A stretch of 64,000 bases of DNA from Alteromonas macleodii (GTDB lineage: Bacteria > Pseudomonadota > Gammaproteobacteria > Enterobacterales > Alteromonadaceae): contig NZ_LR812090.1 of NCBI RefSeq assembly GCF_903772925.1, forward strand, positions 3,432,599 through 3,496,598, in the 5' to 3' direction. This document shows, one piece after another, positions 29,780 through 37,788 of the stretch. A model generated the notes under the pieces. That model worked only from the letters and a program-made list of their open reading frames with translations. It was not told where the DNA came from and did not search any database. The translations under genes were made by a program, and so were the position numbers. The number at the start of each line of letters is the position of its first letter. Within the stretch, counting starts at the first letter, position 1.

Positions 29780-30334
29780 CTATGCTGTGAAAAGTGATCT
29801 TGGTGGGCGAAACTGCCCGAAGTGAGGAGGTGTACTCTGCCCTAGAATAGGCGCAATGGCAGCCATTCTGGCTACTGATATTTCAGTTTCAACGGTAGGC
29901 TGAATTAGCGCACTAGCGCTCAAGTTAAAACAGTGATCGGCTGGGCATTTACATTCATCCTTGCAGCAAGACATGTCGCTCATCTGTAATGCTTTCACGC
30001 TATTCACGCCTGCATCGCTGACCGGGACGCTGTTGAATTGGGCGGGCTTGCTCATGCTGTTTTTAGCACTTAAATTCGCCTGTGGTGAAGACAATTCTTG
30101 ATGCTGACAATGTGTATTAGCAGACTCAGGGGTTTGAACCTGATGGTTAACATGAGCAGCATCCGACTGCGGCGTCATCGCCGCCATTGAATGGTCATGT
30201 TCGTATGAATGTTCAATAGACACAGCGCCGCCTGACGACACAAGTGCCATCATTAAAAACAAGGTAAGAACCCACGAACTTGCATTCGCCGACCTATACC
30301 TTTTGAGCGTTAAACCAATCCGAAACTTTCTCAA
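29780..30334 (-). CDS. CopL-like His/Cys-rich exported protein
   Basis: A 184-residue protein with a hydrophobic N-terminal segment (about residues 20-38) followed by a His/Met-rich stretch (EHSYEHDHSMAAM) and a Cys cluster MSCCKDECKCPADHC near residue 120. It ends with HFGQFRPPRSLFTA, similar in style to the FRPP ends of copper-resistance CopL-like proteins. The composition suggests periplasmic metal binding. Its position directly upstream of cusCBA on the same strand supports a copper role. The assignment rests on composition and context; no enzyme motif is visible. Confidence 0.65.
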   Translation of the reverse strand: MRKFRIGLTLKRYRSANASSWVLTLFLMMALVSSGGAVSIEHSYEHDHSMAAMTPQSDAAHVNHQVQTPESANTHCQHQELSSPQANLSAKNSMSKPAQFNSVPVSDAGVNSVKALQMSDMSCCKDECKCPADHCFNLSASALIQPTVETEISVARMAAIAPILGQSTPPHFGQFRPPRSLFTA

Positions 30335-30476
30335 AGACTCTACTCAGAAAATTACAGTCTATTATGCAACGAAATAATAGCGTGATGTCACCGACCAGTA
30401 AAGCCAGCGGTTAATGTCGCTAAGCCAGGGCCTGTTGATCTTTGTTGTACATCAAAGGCCAACAGGCCCCAGTAAC

Positions 30477-31565
30477 TTATTCAAACTGCGACAAATAATC
30501 ACGCAACATCAGGCCCATAGTCGAGAACAGCGGGTTTACCTTAGGTACTGCACATTCTTCCTGCTGGTTAACCATGCTTGCGTTGAAATTCATTTTATTA
30601 AGCAAGCTTGTATTCACGACTAAATCTGCGTGGCACAACCCGTACGATTCATCGATAACGAAAAAGGTATTCGGACCTTTACTTGCGTCCATTAACTGCT
30701 CTATGCCGCGAATTGGCGTAGTTACATCAGCTTGAGAATGAGCGGCAAATAATGGCACTTCAATTTGCTGCCCTTCTTCGACTTTGTCGCGAATGGTGTT
30801 TATTAAATCCATCAATTCTAACCCTGCTAAACCCGCTACATTAGGATATTTGTAAGGGTTAGGGCCATGGGTTTGATAACTTCCATCAATCACTCGTGCT
30901 AAAAGTTTAATACCCCAAATTCGAGACATACTTTCAGCGTTATCAGACAGCGCCAGCGCGCCAGAAAATAACATAAGACCATTGATATTATTTAGTTCGT
31001 TATTGGCATTATCTAAATAATGTTCAACCGCCAGTGCGCCACCTGTAGAGAAGCCGCCTACAAGCAAAGTATCCCCCATGCTATCAGCCAATTTAATGAC
31101 TTCATCCACGTGTGACTGCCAGCGCTCTGCTAAATCCCAGTCAGACATATCGTCATTGGCATCGCGTTTACCATGCCCGGGTAAAAGCGGCACGACTACA
31201 GTAAAACCCTGCTCAAATAAGATGTTGGCGATCTCACGCATGAAGAAAGGCGAATCGCTTAAGCCGTGGATAAGCACTGCCACCTTGCTGCTTGATTTGT
31301 TGGTCAGCATAAAAGGTGAGTTGCCTTCATTACGTAATACATTGCTGCAAACAGAAAAGCGGTTAAGTGCAGTCTCTCTGCACGGCTCGGTTTGGCCCCA
31401 CTCTTTTTCGTAAAATGCTTTGAACTGATTTTGAAGATCTGAAAAACTTCTGCTTTTCATTTCGCTAGTATCGGGTATAGATAAATTAGCGGCTATAGCC
31501 ATATTTGCACCTAAAAGCGCAACAATACCTACAAGCATTTTTACAAAAAACTTCGATGACACCAT
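30477..31565 (-). CDS. Exported alpha/beta hydrolase (lysophospholipase-like, S33 type)
   Basis: A 362-residue protein with a signal peptide (about 1-25, ending ANMAIAA). The oxyanion segment HGLSDSPFFM, GHGKRD and the nucleophile elbow GGFSTGG mark an alpha/beta hydrolase. The acid is probably in AAHSQADVTTP and the catalytic His in YGLCHADLVV. These features resemble monoacylglycerol lipase and lysophospholipase families, but the substrate is unknown. It lies downstream of the peroxiredoxin-glutaredoxin gene with a terminator between them. A long imperfect inverted repeat (30428-30468) follows it. Confidence 0.8.
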   Translation of the reverse strand: MVSSKFFVKMLVGIVALLGANMAIAANLSIPDTSEMKSRSFSDLQNQFKAFYEKEWGQTEPCRETALNRFSVCSNVLRNEGNSPFMLTNKSSSKVAVLIHGLSDSPFFMREIANILFEQGFTVVVPLLPGHGKRDANDDMSDWDLAERWQSHVDEVIKLADSMGDTLLVGGFSTGGALAVEHYLDNANNELNNINGLMLFSGALALSDNAESMSRIWGIKLLARVIDGSYQTHGPNPYKYPNVAGLAGLELMDLINTIRDKVEEGQQIEVPLFAAHSQADVTTPIRGIEQLMDASKGPNTFFVIDESYGLCHADLVVNTSLLNKMNFNASMVNQQEECAVPKVNPLFSTMGLMLRDYLSQFE

Positions 31566-31592
31566 TATTCTCCGCTACGGATAATTAATAAA

Positions 31593-31623
31593 AAACGGGA
31601 GCAGTTTACCATGCTCCCGTTTC
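31593..31623 (-). terminator. Intrinsic terminator after the peroxiredoxin-glutaredoxin gene
   Basis: Stem AAACGGGAGCA / TGCTCCCGTTT with an 8-base loop, followed on the minus strand by TTTATT, 27 bases past the stop at 31650. Confidence 0.85.
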
Positions 31624-31649
31624 TTGTGACGATTAATACGTATATAACG

Positions 31650-32390
31650 TTAGCTAAAGTAAACCTCTAGGTCGTCAGAACCACCGATGTGCTTACCGCC
31701 AATGAAAACTTGCGGCACGGTTTCACGACCGCTAATTGCCGTTAAGCTGGTTAGAGAGGCATCTTTGCCCAACACGATTTCTTCGTACTCGTAGCCTTTT
31801 TCATCAAGCAGTTTTTTCGCTTTAGCACAGAAAGGACAACCCGGTTTTGTGATAATAGAAACAGGTGCGTTAGTTTGCTCCTCTGGCGCAATGTAAGCCA
31901 GCATGGTATCTGCATCCGACACCTCAAAGGGGTCTCCAGGAACATCTGGTTCGATAAACATCTTGTCCACAACGCCATCTTTCACAAGCATAGAGTAACG
32001 CCAGCTTCTTTTTCCAAAGCCTAGCTCCGCTTTATCTACTAGCATACCCATGCCGTCGGTGAATTCACCATTTCCGTCGGGAATAACCGTAATGTTCGCG
32101 GCTTCCTGATCTGCTGCCCATGCGTTCATCACGAAAGTATCGTTCACCGATACACAAACAATGTCATCAATACCGTGTTTTGCAAATTTTTTCGCTAAGG
32201 CGTTATAACGTGGTAAGTGAGTAGAGGAGCACGTGGGTGTAAATGCACCAGGTAAGGAAAATACCACCACGTTTTTGCCAGAAAATAATTCATCTGTCGT
32301 TTTCGTCACCCATGCATCACCCTCCCGACATGGAAACGATACACTTGGTACTTGTTGGCCTTCTTTGGAAGTGAAGCGACTTTCTGACAT
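31650..32390 (-). CDS. Peroxiredoxin-glutaredoxin fusion (hybrid Prx5)
   Basis: A glutathione-dependent peroxidase with its own reductant domain, as in Haemophilus hybrid Prx5. Residues 1-165 form the peroxiredoxin domain with the peroxidatic Cys54 in [13 protein letters not shown]. Residues about 175-246 form a glutaredoxin domain with the CPFC active site (Cys185, Cys188), and later [18 protein letters not shown], which binds glutathione. It reduces hydrogen peroxide and alkyl hydroperoxides in the cytoplasm; no signal peptide is present. Single gene with terminator; the 236-bp gap upstream divides it from parA. Confidence 0.95.
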   Translation of the reverse strand: MSESRFTSKEGQQVPSVSFPCREGDAWVTKTTDELFSGKNVVVFSLPGAFTPTCSSTHLPRYNALAKKFAKHGIDDIVCVSVNDTFVMNAWAADQEAANITVIPDGNGEFTDGMGMLVDKAELGFGKRSWRYSMLVKDGVVDKMFIEPDVPGDPFEVSDADTMLAYIAPEEQTNAPVSIITKPGCPFCAKAKKLLDEKGYEYEEIVLGKDASLTSLTAISGRETVPQVFIGGKHIGGSDDLEVYFS

Positions 32391-32550
32391 AACAACCTCT
32401 TATCGGTAATTTCTACTGTAAATTTTCATTTAAGAGTAGAAGACTAGAATGAGTCCAGTCACAAATCAATAGGTATTATCTTACATTCGTTAATATTGAT
32501 TTTGATGCTGAAGCTCGCTTCTAGCCTGCCTATGCTTTTAGTCGAGGTTT

Positions 32551-32580
32551 GGGAGAGTCATGTTATCAATGACGGCTCCC
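32551..32580. promoter_or_regulatory. Imperfect dyad upstream of parA-like gene
   Basis: GGGAG-a-GTCAT - 7 bases - ATGAC-gg-CTCCC, a 30-base imperfect inverted repeat 46 bases before the ATG of the ParA-like gene. No T run follows, so it is more likely an operator or partition-like site than a terminator. Function is inferred. Confidence 0.45.
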
Positions 32581-32626
32581 GCAACGCTCAACATTTTAAC
32601 GTAAGCGATATTCGAGGGTTATCACC

Positions 32627-33322
32627 ATGATTATTTTAGTTGGTGGAGAAAAAGGCGGTAGCGGAAAAAGCTGCTTGGCACAAAACATTGCAGTGTATCT
32701 TCGCACTGAAAAAGGTGCCAAGGTATTGATGGTGGACTGTGACCCGCAGCGAACGACTTCAGACTGGATCCAAGAGCGAAAAGCAAACCCTCGTCTTGCT
32801 GAAATTAACTGTGTTCAATTATACGGCAAAATACGTAACGAATTACTCAGTCTACGACAGTATTACGATTACGTAGTGATCGATTGTGGTGGTCAAGACA
32901 ACCTAGCCTTGCGCTCATCAATGGCGGTTGCTGATCACATACTGATTCCACTTAGACCTAAGCGTCGTGACCTTAAAACCGTGCCTCATATGGAAGATAT
33001 ATTGTCGACTTGTAAAATGGTCAACCCAAAAATGAACGCGGCATTTGTCATTACACAATGCCCTTCTCTTCCTAGCCTAGCTAACCGCATTTTAGAGGCA
33101 AAAGAAGTGTGTCGTTCATTCGGCATCCCTGTTTTGAACGCTGTCACTTTCAGTAGAAACATGTATGACGACTCTGAAGAGTCAGGACAATCGGTGATTG
33201 AGAGTGAACCTGAAGGCAAAGCCGCTACGGAAATAAGAACGCTGTTTGAAGAGCTATTAGCTGGCAAATTGGAGGATGCTTATGAGTTTGCTCAACCTCA
33301 AAAAGTCGAAGCCGTTAGCTAA
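32627..33322 (+). CDS. ParA/MinD-type ATPase, small (type Ib-like)
   Basis: A 231-residue ParA-family ATPase. The deviant Walker A motif is KGGSGKS at residues 9-15, with the signature Lys9 and Lys14; Walker A-prime is VDCDPQRTTSDW and Walker B lies in YVVIDCGGQD. It has no N-terminal helix-turn-helix extension, so it is like the small type Ib partition ATPases (ParF class) and single-domain positioning ATPases. Its 3' end overlaps the next gene, encoding a ribbon-helix-helix protein, which would be its DNA-binding partner. It is too far from the chromosome origin genes to be the main Soj/ParA, judging by neighbours only. Confidence 0.88.
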   Translation: MIILVGGEKGGSGKSCLAQNIAVYLRTEKGAKVLMVDCDPQRTTSDWIQERKANPRLAEINCVQLYGKIRNELLSLRQYYDYVVIDCGGQDNLALRSSMAVADHILIPLRPKRRDLKTVPHMEDILSTCKMVNPKMNAAFVITQCPSLPSLANRILEAKEVCRSFGIPVLNAVTFSRNMYDDSEESGQSVIESEPEGKAATEIRTLFEELLAGKLEDAYEFAQPQKVEAVS

Positions 33323-33617
33323 ACCCAATCTTCGTTCGATAGAGGATTTTATCGATGATGCGCTGCTTTATGCGCAAGGCAAAGTTGATAAACAAGAAGA
33401 ACAAGGAAGAAAAGGTTGCGTTAAAACCGTAAACAACCAGAACGTTGCACCAATAAGAAAACCGGCGAAAACGGAAGGTATGCGTCACGCTACCTTTACC
33501 TTAACGCCGCAGTGTATTGAAAAGCTTGCAGATATTGCCCATAGAACAGGAAAAGCAAAGTCAGCGCTTATTCGCGAGTGGATTGAAGAAAATAGCAAAA
33601 TTAAAACTAAAGTATAA
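33282..33617 (+). CDS. Small ribbon-helix-helix protein, partner of the ParA-like ATPase
   Basis: A 111-residue basic protein. The N-terminal half (KKSKPLAKPNLRSIEDFIDDAL) is flexible and charged; the C-terminal part reads RHATFTLTPQCIEKLADIAH then TGKAKSALIREWIEENS, the strand-helix-helix of the CopG/MetJ fold. Start choice: ATG 33282 is 6 bases after GGAGG; the ATG at 33276 is too close to it. The start lies inside the ParA gene (41-bp overlap), so the two are translated together. Partition proteins of this size with RHH folds (ParG, omega) pair with type Ib ParA; that role is inferred here. Confidence 0.75.
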   Translation: MSLLNLKKSKPLAKPNLRSIEDFIDDALLYAQGKVDKQEEQGRKGCVKTVNNQNVAPIRKPAKTEGMRHATFTLTPQCIEKLADIAHRTGKAKSALIREWIEENSKIKTKV

Positions 33618-33734
33618 ATCCAAATACGTATAAGATTCGTTTTATACTTCAAAATAATAAAGTTGCTAGGCCGAAGGCCTATTGAGATACTTAGTATTTA
33701 GCGTATTCTGACAGCGTATAGGAGATACAATAGA

Positions 33735-35867
33735 ATGGGCCGTGGAGGATTAAACACAGCGCGCGTGCTGGTGTGTGCCCTGATGATTGCTGTATATCTT
33801 ACATCAAGCAAGTCAGTAAAAGCGTTCGAACTGTTTCATACAGAAGTCAGGCAGATTGAAAACCTGCTTAACACTAAAAAATATGCCGAAGCGGACAGCA
33901 CAGCACTTTTGCTATTAGAACAAGCGTTGCAACAACAGGAAATGCCTGCTGATACCTTTTCATCACTGGGTCAGCTACTGCAAGACGCTTCTCGCTTTGA
34001 AGTAGCAAAAGCCATTTTTAATGCTGCGTTAGAGCGTTATACCCTTGAAGGTCGCCTCAATCAAATGGGAGTAACGCTCCTACAACTCGCCACCTCCGAG
34101 CGGCACCTGTCTAATTATACGAATGCCGTAACCTATGTCAGACGCGCAATGTCTATCGCACAAATTGAGCGCGATGATCTTTTAAAAGCCCGTTTAAATC
34201 TTGAGCTAGGTATAATCCAACAAGAACAAGGCGAAATAGAAGCGGCGTTAGAGCCACTGAAAAACGCGCTACGTTACTTTCGGGAAAATAACATGGCTAA
34301 CGAAATGAGCCTTTCCCTTCTTCGCATTGGCGAAATTTATAGTTTACTTAATCAGTCCACGTTGGCCCACACCTACTACCAAGATGCATTTGATAGTATT
34401 CAAAGCACAGGGACGCCTAAACTTCTCGGTTCAATAAAGACACGTATGGGCGAGCTGTCACTAAAGTCTGGCGCCATCAAGCAAGCCATACAAACCATAA
34501 ATGAGGGCCTTACTCTTCTGCTTTCAACTAACGACGTCGGTGCCATTGCACAAGCAAAGATGCTAATGGGTAAAGCCTTCGTTGAAAGTGGCGAGGTTGC
34601 TAAAGGTAGAGCACTTCTGCAAGAAGCCATGCAGTTCGCAAGTTCATCGGGGCAGACAAAATTGATGAAAGAAGGCCGTCTCGCCCTGGCCCAAGCCTAC
34701 ATGAAAGAACAAGATTTCGAACTGGCACTTACAGAAGCGAGAACTGGTACTATTGATGCGCGTAAAAACAGAGATATTCGCGGGCAGTTGAGCTTCCTTT
34801 CACTGCAGCTTAGTGCTTTTGTATCTTTAGGTGAGTTTAAAAAAGCCTTGGATGTGCAATCTGTCATTCAACAGTTGCGCGAAGTTTTGCTCGACTCAGA
34901 AAACAAATCAGCCATTGAGGGGCTTCAGGCCGAAATTGAGCTTGTGCGTCAGTCCCGTACGCTAGAAAAGCTGGAAGAGTCGAAGCAACTTGTACTTGCT
35001 CAAGCTGAGCGTGAAAACTTACAAACCACCTTATTTTGGAGTGTATCTCTAGCTGCACTATTGCTCACATTTTTAGTTTGGAGTCGTTATAAACAGCGTC
35101 AACAAACTATTATTCTGCGTCGCGAGGTTAGACAGCAAACACTAACGCTACAAGAGAAAAACCAAGAACTAGAACGCGCTTACAAAACCCTAGAGGAAGT
35201 AAGCTTACGCGACCCATTAACCGGCTTGTACAACAGGCACTATCTAGAGTCTCAGCTTCCTGGCGAAATTAGGCGCAGTCAATTTTCAGCAAAGCAAAAC
35301 CCAAATAATAATAAGTCTAAACAAGACTTACTTTGCCTTCTGATTGATATTGATCACTTCAAGCGAATTAACGATGACTATGGGCATATAGCAGGAGACA
35401 AAGTGTTATCGGCATTTGCCGGTGTTCTAAAAGAGGTATTCCGGCAAACCGACCTGATTATTCGTTGGGGCGGCGAAGAGTTCTTAGTAGTGTGTCGACA
35501 ATCAAACAGAGAAGAATTACCAGAACTGGCTGAGCGTTGTCGGGAAATGGTGGCTCGTACCTCTTTTGATATCGGCCTAGAAGAGCCTATCTACATTACC
35601 TGTAGCATTGGCTTCTCACTTCTTCCTCCAGATAAAGAAGATGATTTTGATACCGCATGGAAGCGCACTTTTGCCGTTGTAGATTATGCGCTGTACGCAA
35701 CAAAACTGTCCGGTAGAAACGGCTGGGTGGGAGTTATAGAAACTCTTGAAACACCGAGAGCGCACCCAACTTTGTTAGATACTAAGTTCGATTTTCCTGG
35801 TTCTAGAGTTGCCACGTCTTTTAATAACGTAGCCAGTATTCAATGGCCAGATACCCTCGATAAATAG
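33735..35867 (+). CDS. Diguanylate cyclase with periplasmic TPR sensor region
   Basis: A 710-residue protein predicted to make cyclic di-GMP. A signal-type segment (about 9-30) leads into a long periplasmic helical region (about 35-400) with TPR-like repeats, then a membrane helix (431-451), a coiled coil (455-490) and a GGDEF domain (about 495-660). The active-site motif is GGEEF at 579-583, and an RxxD inhibitory-site motif (R570-D573, RQTD) is in place five residues before it, so the enzyme should be active and product-inhibited. It starts 117 bp after the RHH gene and may share its transcript. The C-terminal 50 residues match nothing I know. Confidence 0.9.
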   Translation: MGRGGLNTARVLVCALMIAVYLTSSKSVKAFELFHTEVRQIENLLNTKKYAEADSTALLLLEQALQQQEMPADTFSSLGQLLQDASRFEVAKAIFNAALERYTLEGRLNQMGVTLLQLATSERHLSNYTNAVTYVRRAMSIAQIERDDLLKARLNLELGIIQQEQGEIEAALEPLKNALRYFRENNMANEMSLSLLRIGEIYSLLNQSTLAHTYYQDAFDSIQSTGTPKLLGSIKTRMGELSLKSGAIKQAIQTINEGLTLLLSTNDVGAIAQAKMLMGKAFVESGEVAKGRALLQEAMQFASSSGQTKLMKEGRLALAQAYMKEQDFELALTEARTGTIDARKNRDIRGQLSFLSLQLSAFVSLGEFKKALDVQSVIQQLREVLLDSENKSAIEGLQAEIELVRQSRTLEKLEESKQLVLAQAERENLQTTLFWSVSLAALLLTFLVWSRYKQRQQTIILRREVRQQTLTLQEKNQELERAYKTLEEVSLRDPLTGLYNRHYLESQLPGEIRRSQFSAKQNPNNNKSKQDLLCLLIDIDHFKRINDDYGHIAGDKVLSAFAGVLKEVFRQTDLIIRWGGEEFLVVCRQSNREELPELAERCREMVARTSFDIGLEEPIYITCSIGFSLLPPDKEDDFDTAWKRTFAVVDYALYATKLSGRNGWVGVIETLETPRAHPTLLDTKFDFPGSRVATSFNNVASIQWPDTLDK

Positions 35868-35885
35868 CAGTAGAGGAAATGAGAT

Positions 35886-36203
35886 ATGTATAGAGGAAGT
35901 TGCAGCTGCCAAGCCATTCAATATGAAATTGAACATATTGATGAGTTCGAAGCCGACGATGAAACACTCACTCAGACAGACACCAGTAAACTGCGTATGG
36001 CAGTTGAAAAAGAAAGGCTTGTCATTGACTGCGCGCCTTCCGCGTTAGCCGAGTTACATCAAGCAAACGGTGAAACGCACCATGTATGTAACGTGTGTGG
36101 AAGCGTAATATGTATAGAGGTGAGCCCAAATAAAGTGCTACTTGATGTTGCGTTTAGCGGTCACGACGCTTTAGCTGAGCCTCACCGCCAATTTATCTTA
36201 TAG
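35886..36203 (+). CDS. Small GFA/CENP-V-like zinc protein lacking the middle cysteines
   Basis: A 105-residue protein that opens YRGSCSCQAIQYEIE, like the GSCHCG start of GFA/CENP-V-fold proteins, and later has HVCNVCGSVICIEV, the second zinc knuckle. The cysteine cluster that normally lies between them (CxCxxC, needed in glutathione-dependent formaldehyde-activating proteins) is missing; that section is instead acidic and charged. So it may keep the structural zinc site but not the catalytic one. It starts 18 bp after the diguanylate cyclase gene with GAGGAAATGAGAT upstream, so it is likely co-transcribed. Function unknown. Confidence 0.65.
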   Translation: MYRGSCSCQAIQYEIEHIDEFEADDETLTQTDTSKLRMAVEKERLVIDCAPSALAELHQANGETHHVCNVCGSVICIEVSPNKVLLDVAFSGHDALAEPHRQFIL

Positions 36204-36282
36204 AGCGGTCGTGTTTAGTTGAACTCAGTTAAATAAAAACAAGCGATATAGCAAAGCCTATCCCTTGTTCAATGACGCCATT

Positions 36283-36312
36283 AAAAAAGGTGAGAAGCAT
36301 CTCACCCTTTTC
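36283..36312. terminator. Bidirectional terminator between the GFA-like gene and prsR
   Basis: Hairpin GGTGAG - AAGCAT - CTCACC with A-rich and T-rich flanks, lying between two convergent genes (stops at 36203 and 36345). Confidence 0.78.
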
Positions 36313-36344
36313 GCGTTAGTACCTAAAGCTATGATGACAACGTT

Positions 36345-37706
36345 TTAGTCACTGTTTTTAATATCTTCCATGTGGTACTTATCAATTAACGAATAAAGTG
36401 TTGGTCGGGTAACACCAAGCAGTTCGGCAGTTTTCGACATGTTTTTGTCCGCTTTTTGATATGCTCGTCGTATGGCGCGACTTTCTGCTATTTCTCGTAC
36501 TTCACGCAAGTTTAATGTTTCAGGCTCATCATGGGCATCTACTGGCATTAACCCCAGATCATCAGGCTGTATTACCGTCCCTTCAGCCATGATCACCGCA
36601 GACTTAAGCTTGTTTTGCATCTCACGAATGTTGCCCGGCCATTTGTGAGCTAACATGGCATTGACTGCCGTTTCTGAAAAACTCTTGGCTTTGGCTTTAA
36701 ACTCTTCACGATAAATATTTAAAAAGGTACGAGCGAGCAGAATAATATCTTGATCCCTCTCCCGCAGCGGCGGGATCATAATGGGCATTTCGCCCACTCG
36801 ATAATATAGATCTTCTCTAAAGGTTTCTTGCGCGACCATGGCTTGTAAATCTCGGTGAGTCGCACAGATTACGCGTATATCTACCGGAATTTCATTGCGT
36901 CCACCAACCCGCTCAATCACTCTTTCTTGCAAGAAACGCAGCATCTTAGCTTGCAAACCAATAGGCATATCGCCAATTTCATCTAAAAATAGCGTACCGC
37001 CCTGTGCCGTTTCAATCTTACCTACTGTGGTTTTATTAGCGCCTGTAAATGCTCCTTTTTCATACCCAAACAACTCACTTTCTAGTAAGTTTTCGGGTAT
37101 CGATGCACAGTTAATCGCCACAAAGGGTTTATCTTTTCTAGGGCTATGTTCATGAATGCTGCGTGCAAACACTTCTTTACCAGTACCACTTTCACCAAGC
37201 AAAAGCGTGCTGATATCGGTATTAGCAATTTTTTCGGCGCGACGAACCACTTTTTGAATAGCTTCACTATTGCCAACTATCCTCGACATACCTGAACGAG
37301 TACGCGCTAAAATACTGTTCTCGTGTTCTAATTTCGACAGGTTTAACGCGCGATTGACCAATAATTTAATAGTGTCTGAGTCGATAGGCTTTTGATAAAA
37401 ATCGTACGCCCCGAAGTCAATTGCTTTAAGCGCGTTTTGCTTATCACTGTTACCCGTGACCACGATGACTTTTGTTCTTGGCGCCAGCTTAATGATGTCG
37501 TGAAGAATTCGTAAGCCCTCAGAAGCATTGGCAGGGTCTGGTGGAAGCCCTAAATCTAGCGTAACAACTTTAGGTTCAAAACGACGCAGCTGCGCAATGG
37601 CAGAAGTATGATCGTCAGCAAAAACAACATTGTAATCCGTAAGGCTCCATTTAAGCTGCTTTTGAATGCCTAAATCATCATCTACTACCAAAATGGTATC
37701 GGTCAT
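36345..37706 (-). CDS. prsR: Sigma-54 response regulator PrsR
   Basis: A 453-residue NtrC-type regulator of the group linked to PEP-CTERM/exosortase (XrtA) systems. The receiver domain (about 1-120) has DDD near the start and the phospho-acceptor Asp in VTLDLGLPPDP. The AAA+ domain has Walker A GESGTGKE, GAFTGA for sigma-54 contact and a Walker B within GGTLFLDEIGDMP. A Fis-type helix-turn-helix (MSKTAELLGVTRPTLYSLID) is at the end. It pairs with PrsK 82 bp upstream. It should activate sigma-54 promoters; no PEP-CTERM or exosortase gene is in this window. Confidence 0.88.
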   Translation of the reverse strand: MTDTILVVDDDLGIQKQLKWSLTDYNVVFADDHTSAIAQLRRFEPKVVTLDLGLPPDPANASEGLRILHDIIKLAPRTKVIVVTGNSDKQNALKAIDFGAYDFYQKPIDSDTIKLLVNRALNLSKLEHENSILARTRSGMSRIVGNSEAIQKVVRRAEKIANTDISTLLLGESGTGKEVFARSIHEHSPRKDKPFVAINCASIPENLLESELFGYEKGAFTGANKTTVGKIETAQGGTLFLDEIGDMPIGLQAKMLRFLQERVIERVGGRNEIPVDIRVICATHRDLQAMVAQETFREDLYYRVGEMPIMIPPLRERDQDIILLARTFLNIYREEFKAKAKSFSETAVNAMLAHKWPGNIREMQNKLKSAVIMAEGTVIQPDDLGLMPVDAHDEPETLNLREVREIAESRAIRRAYQKADKNMSKTAELLGVTRPTLYSLIDKYHMEDIKNSD

Positions 37707-37788
37707 TTCATCATCCTATTAATCTACTTCATCCATCCAAGGAATGTGGATTTTTGTCGCGTACGGATCCACTTTCTAGTTATTTGTT

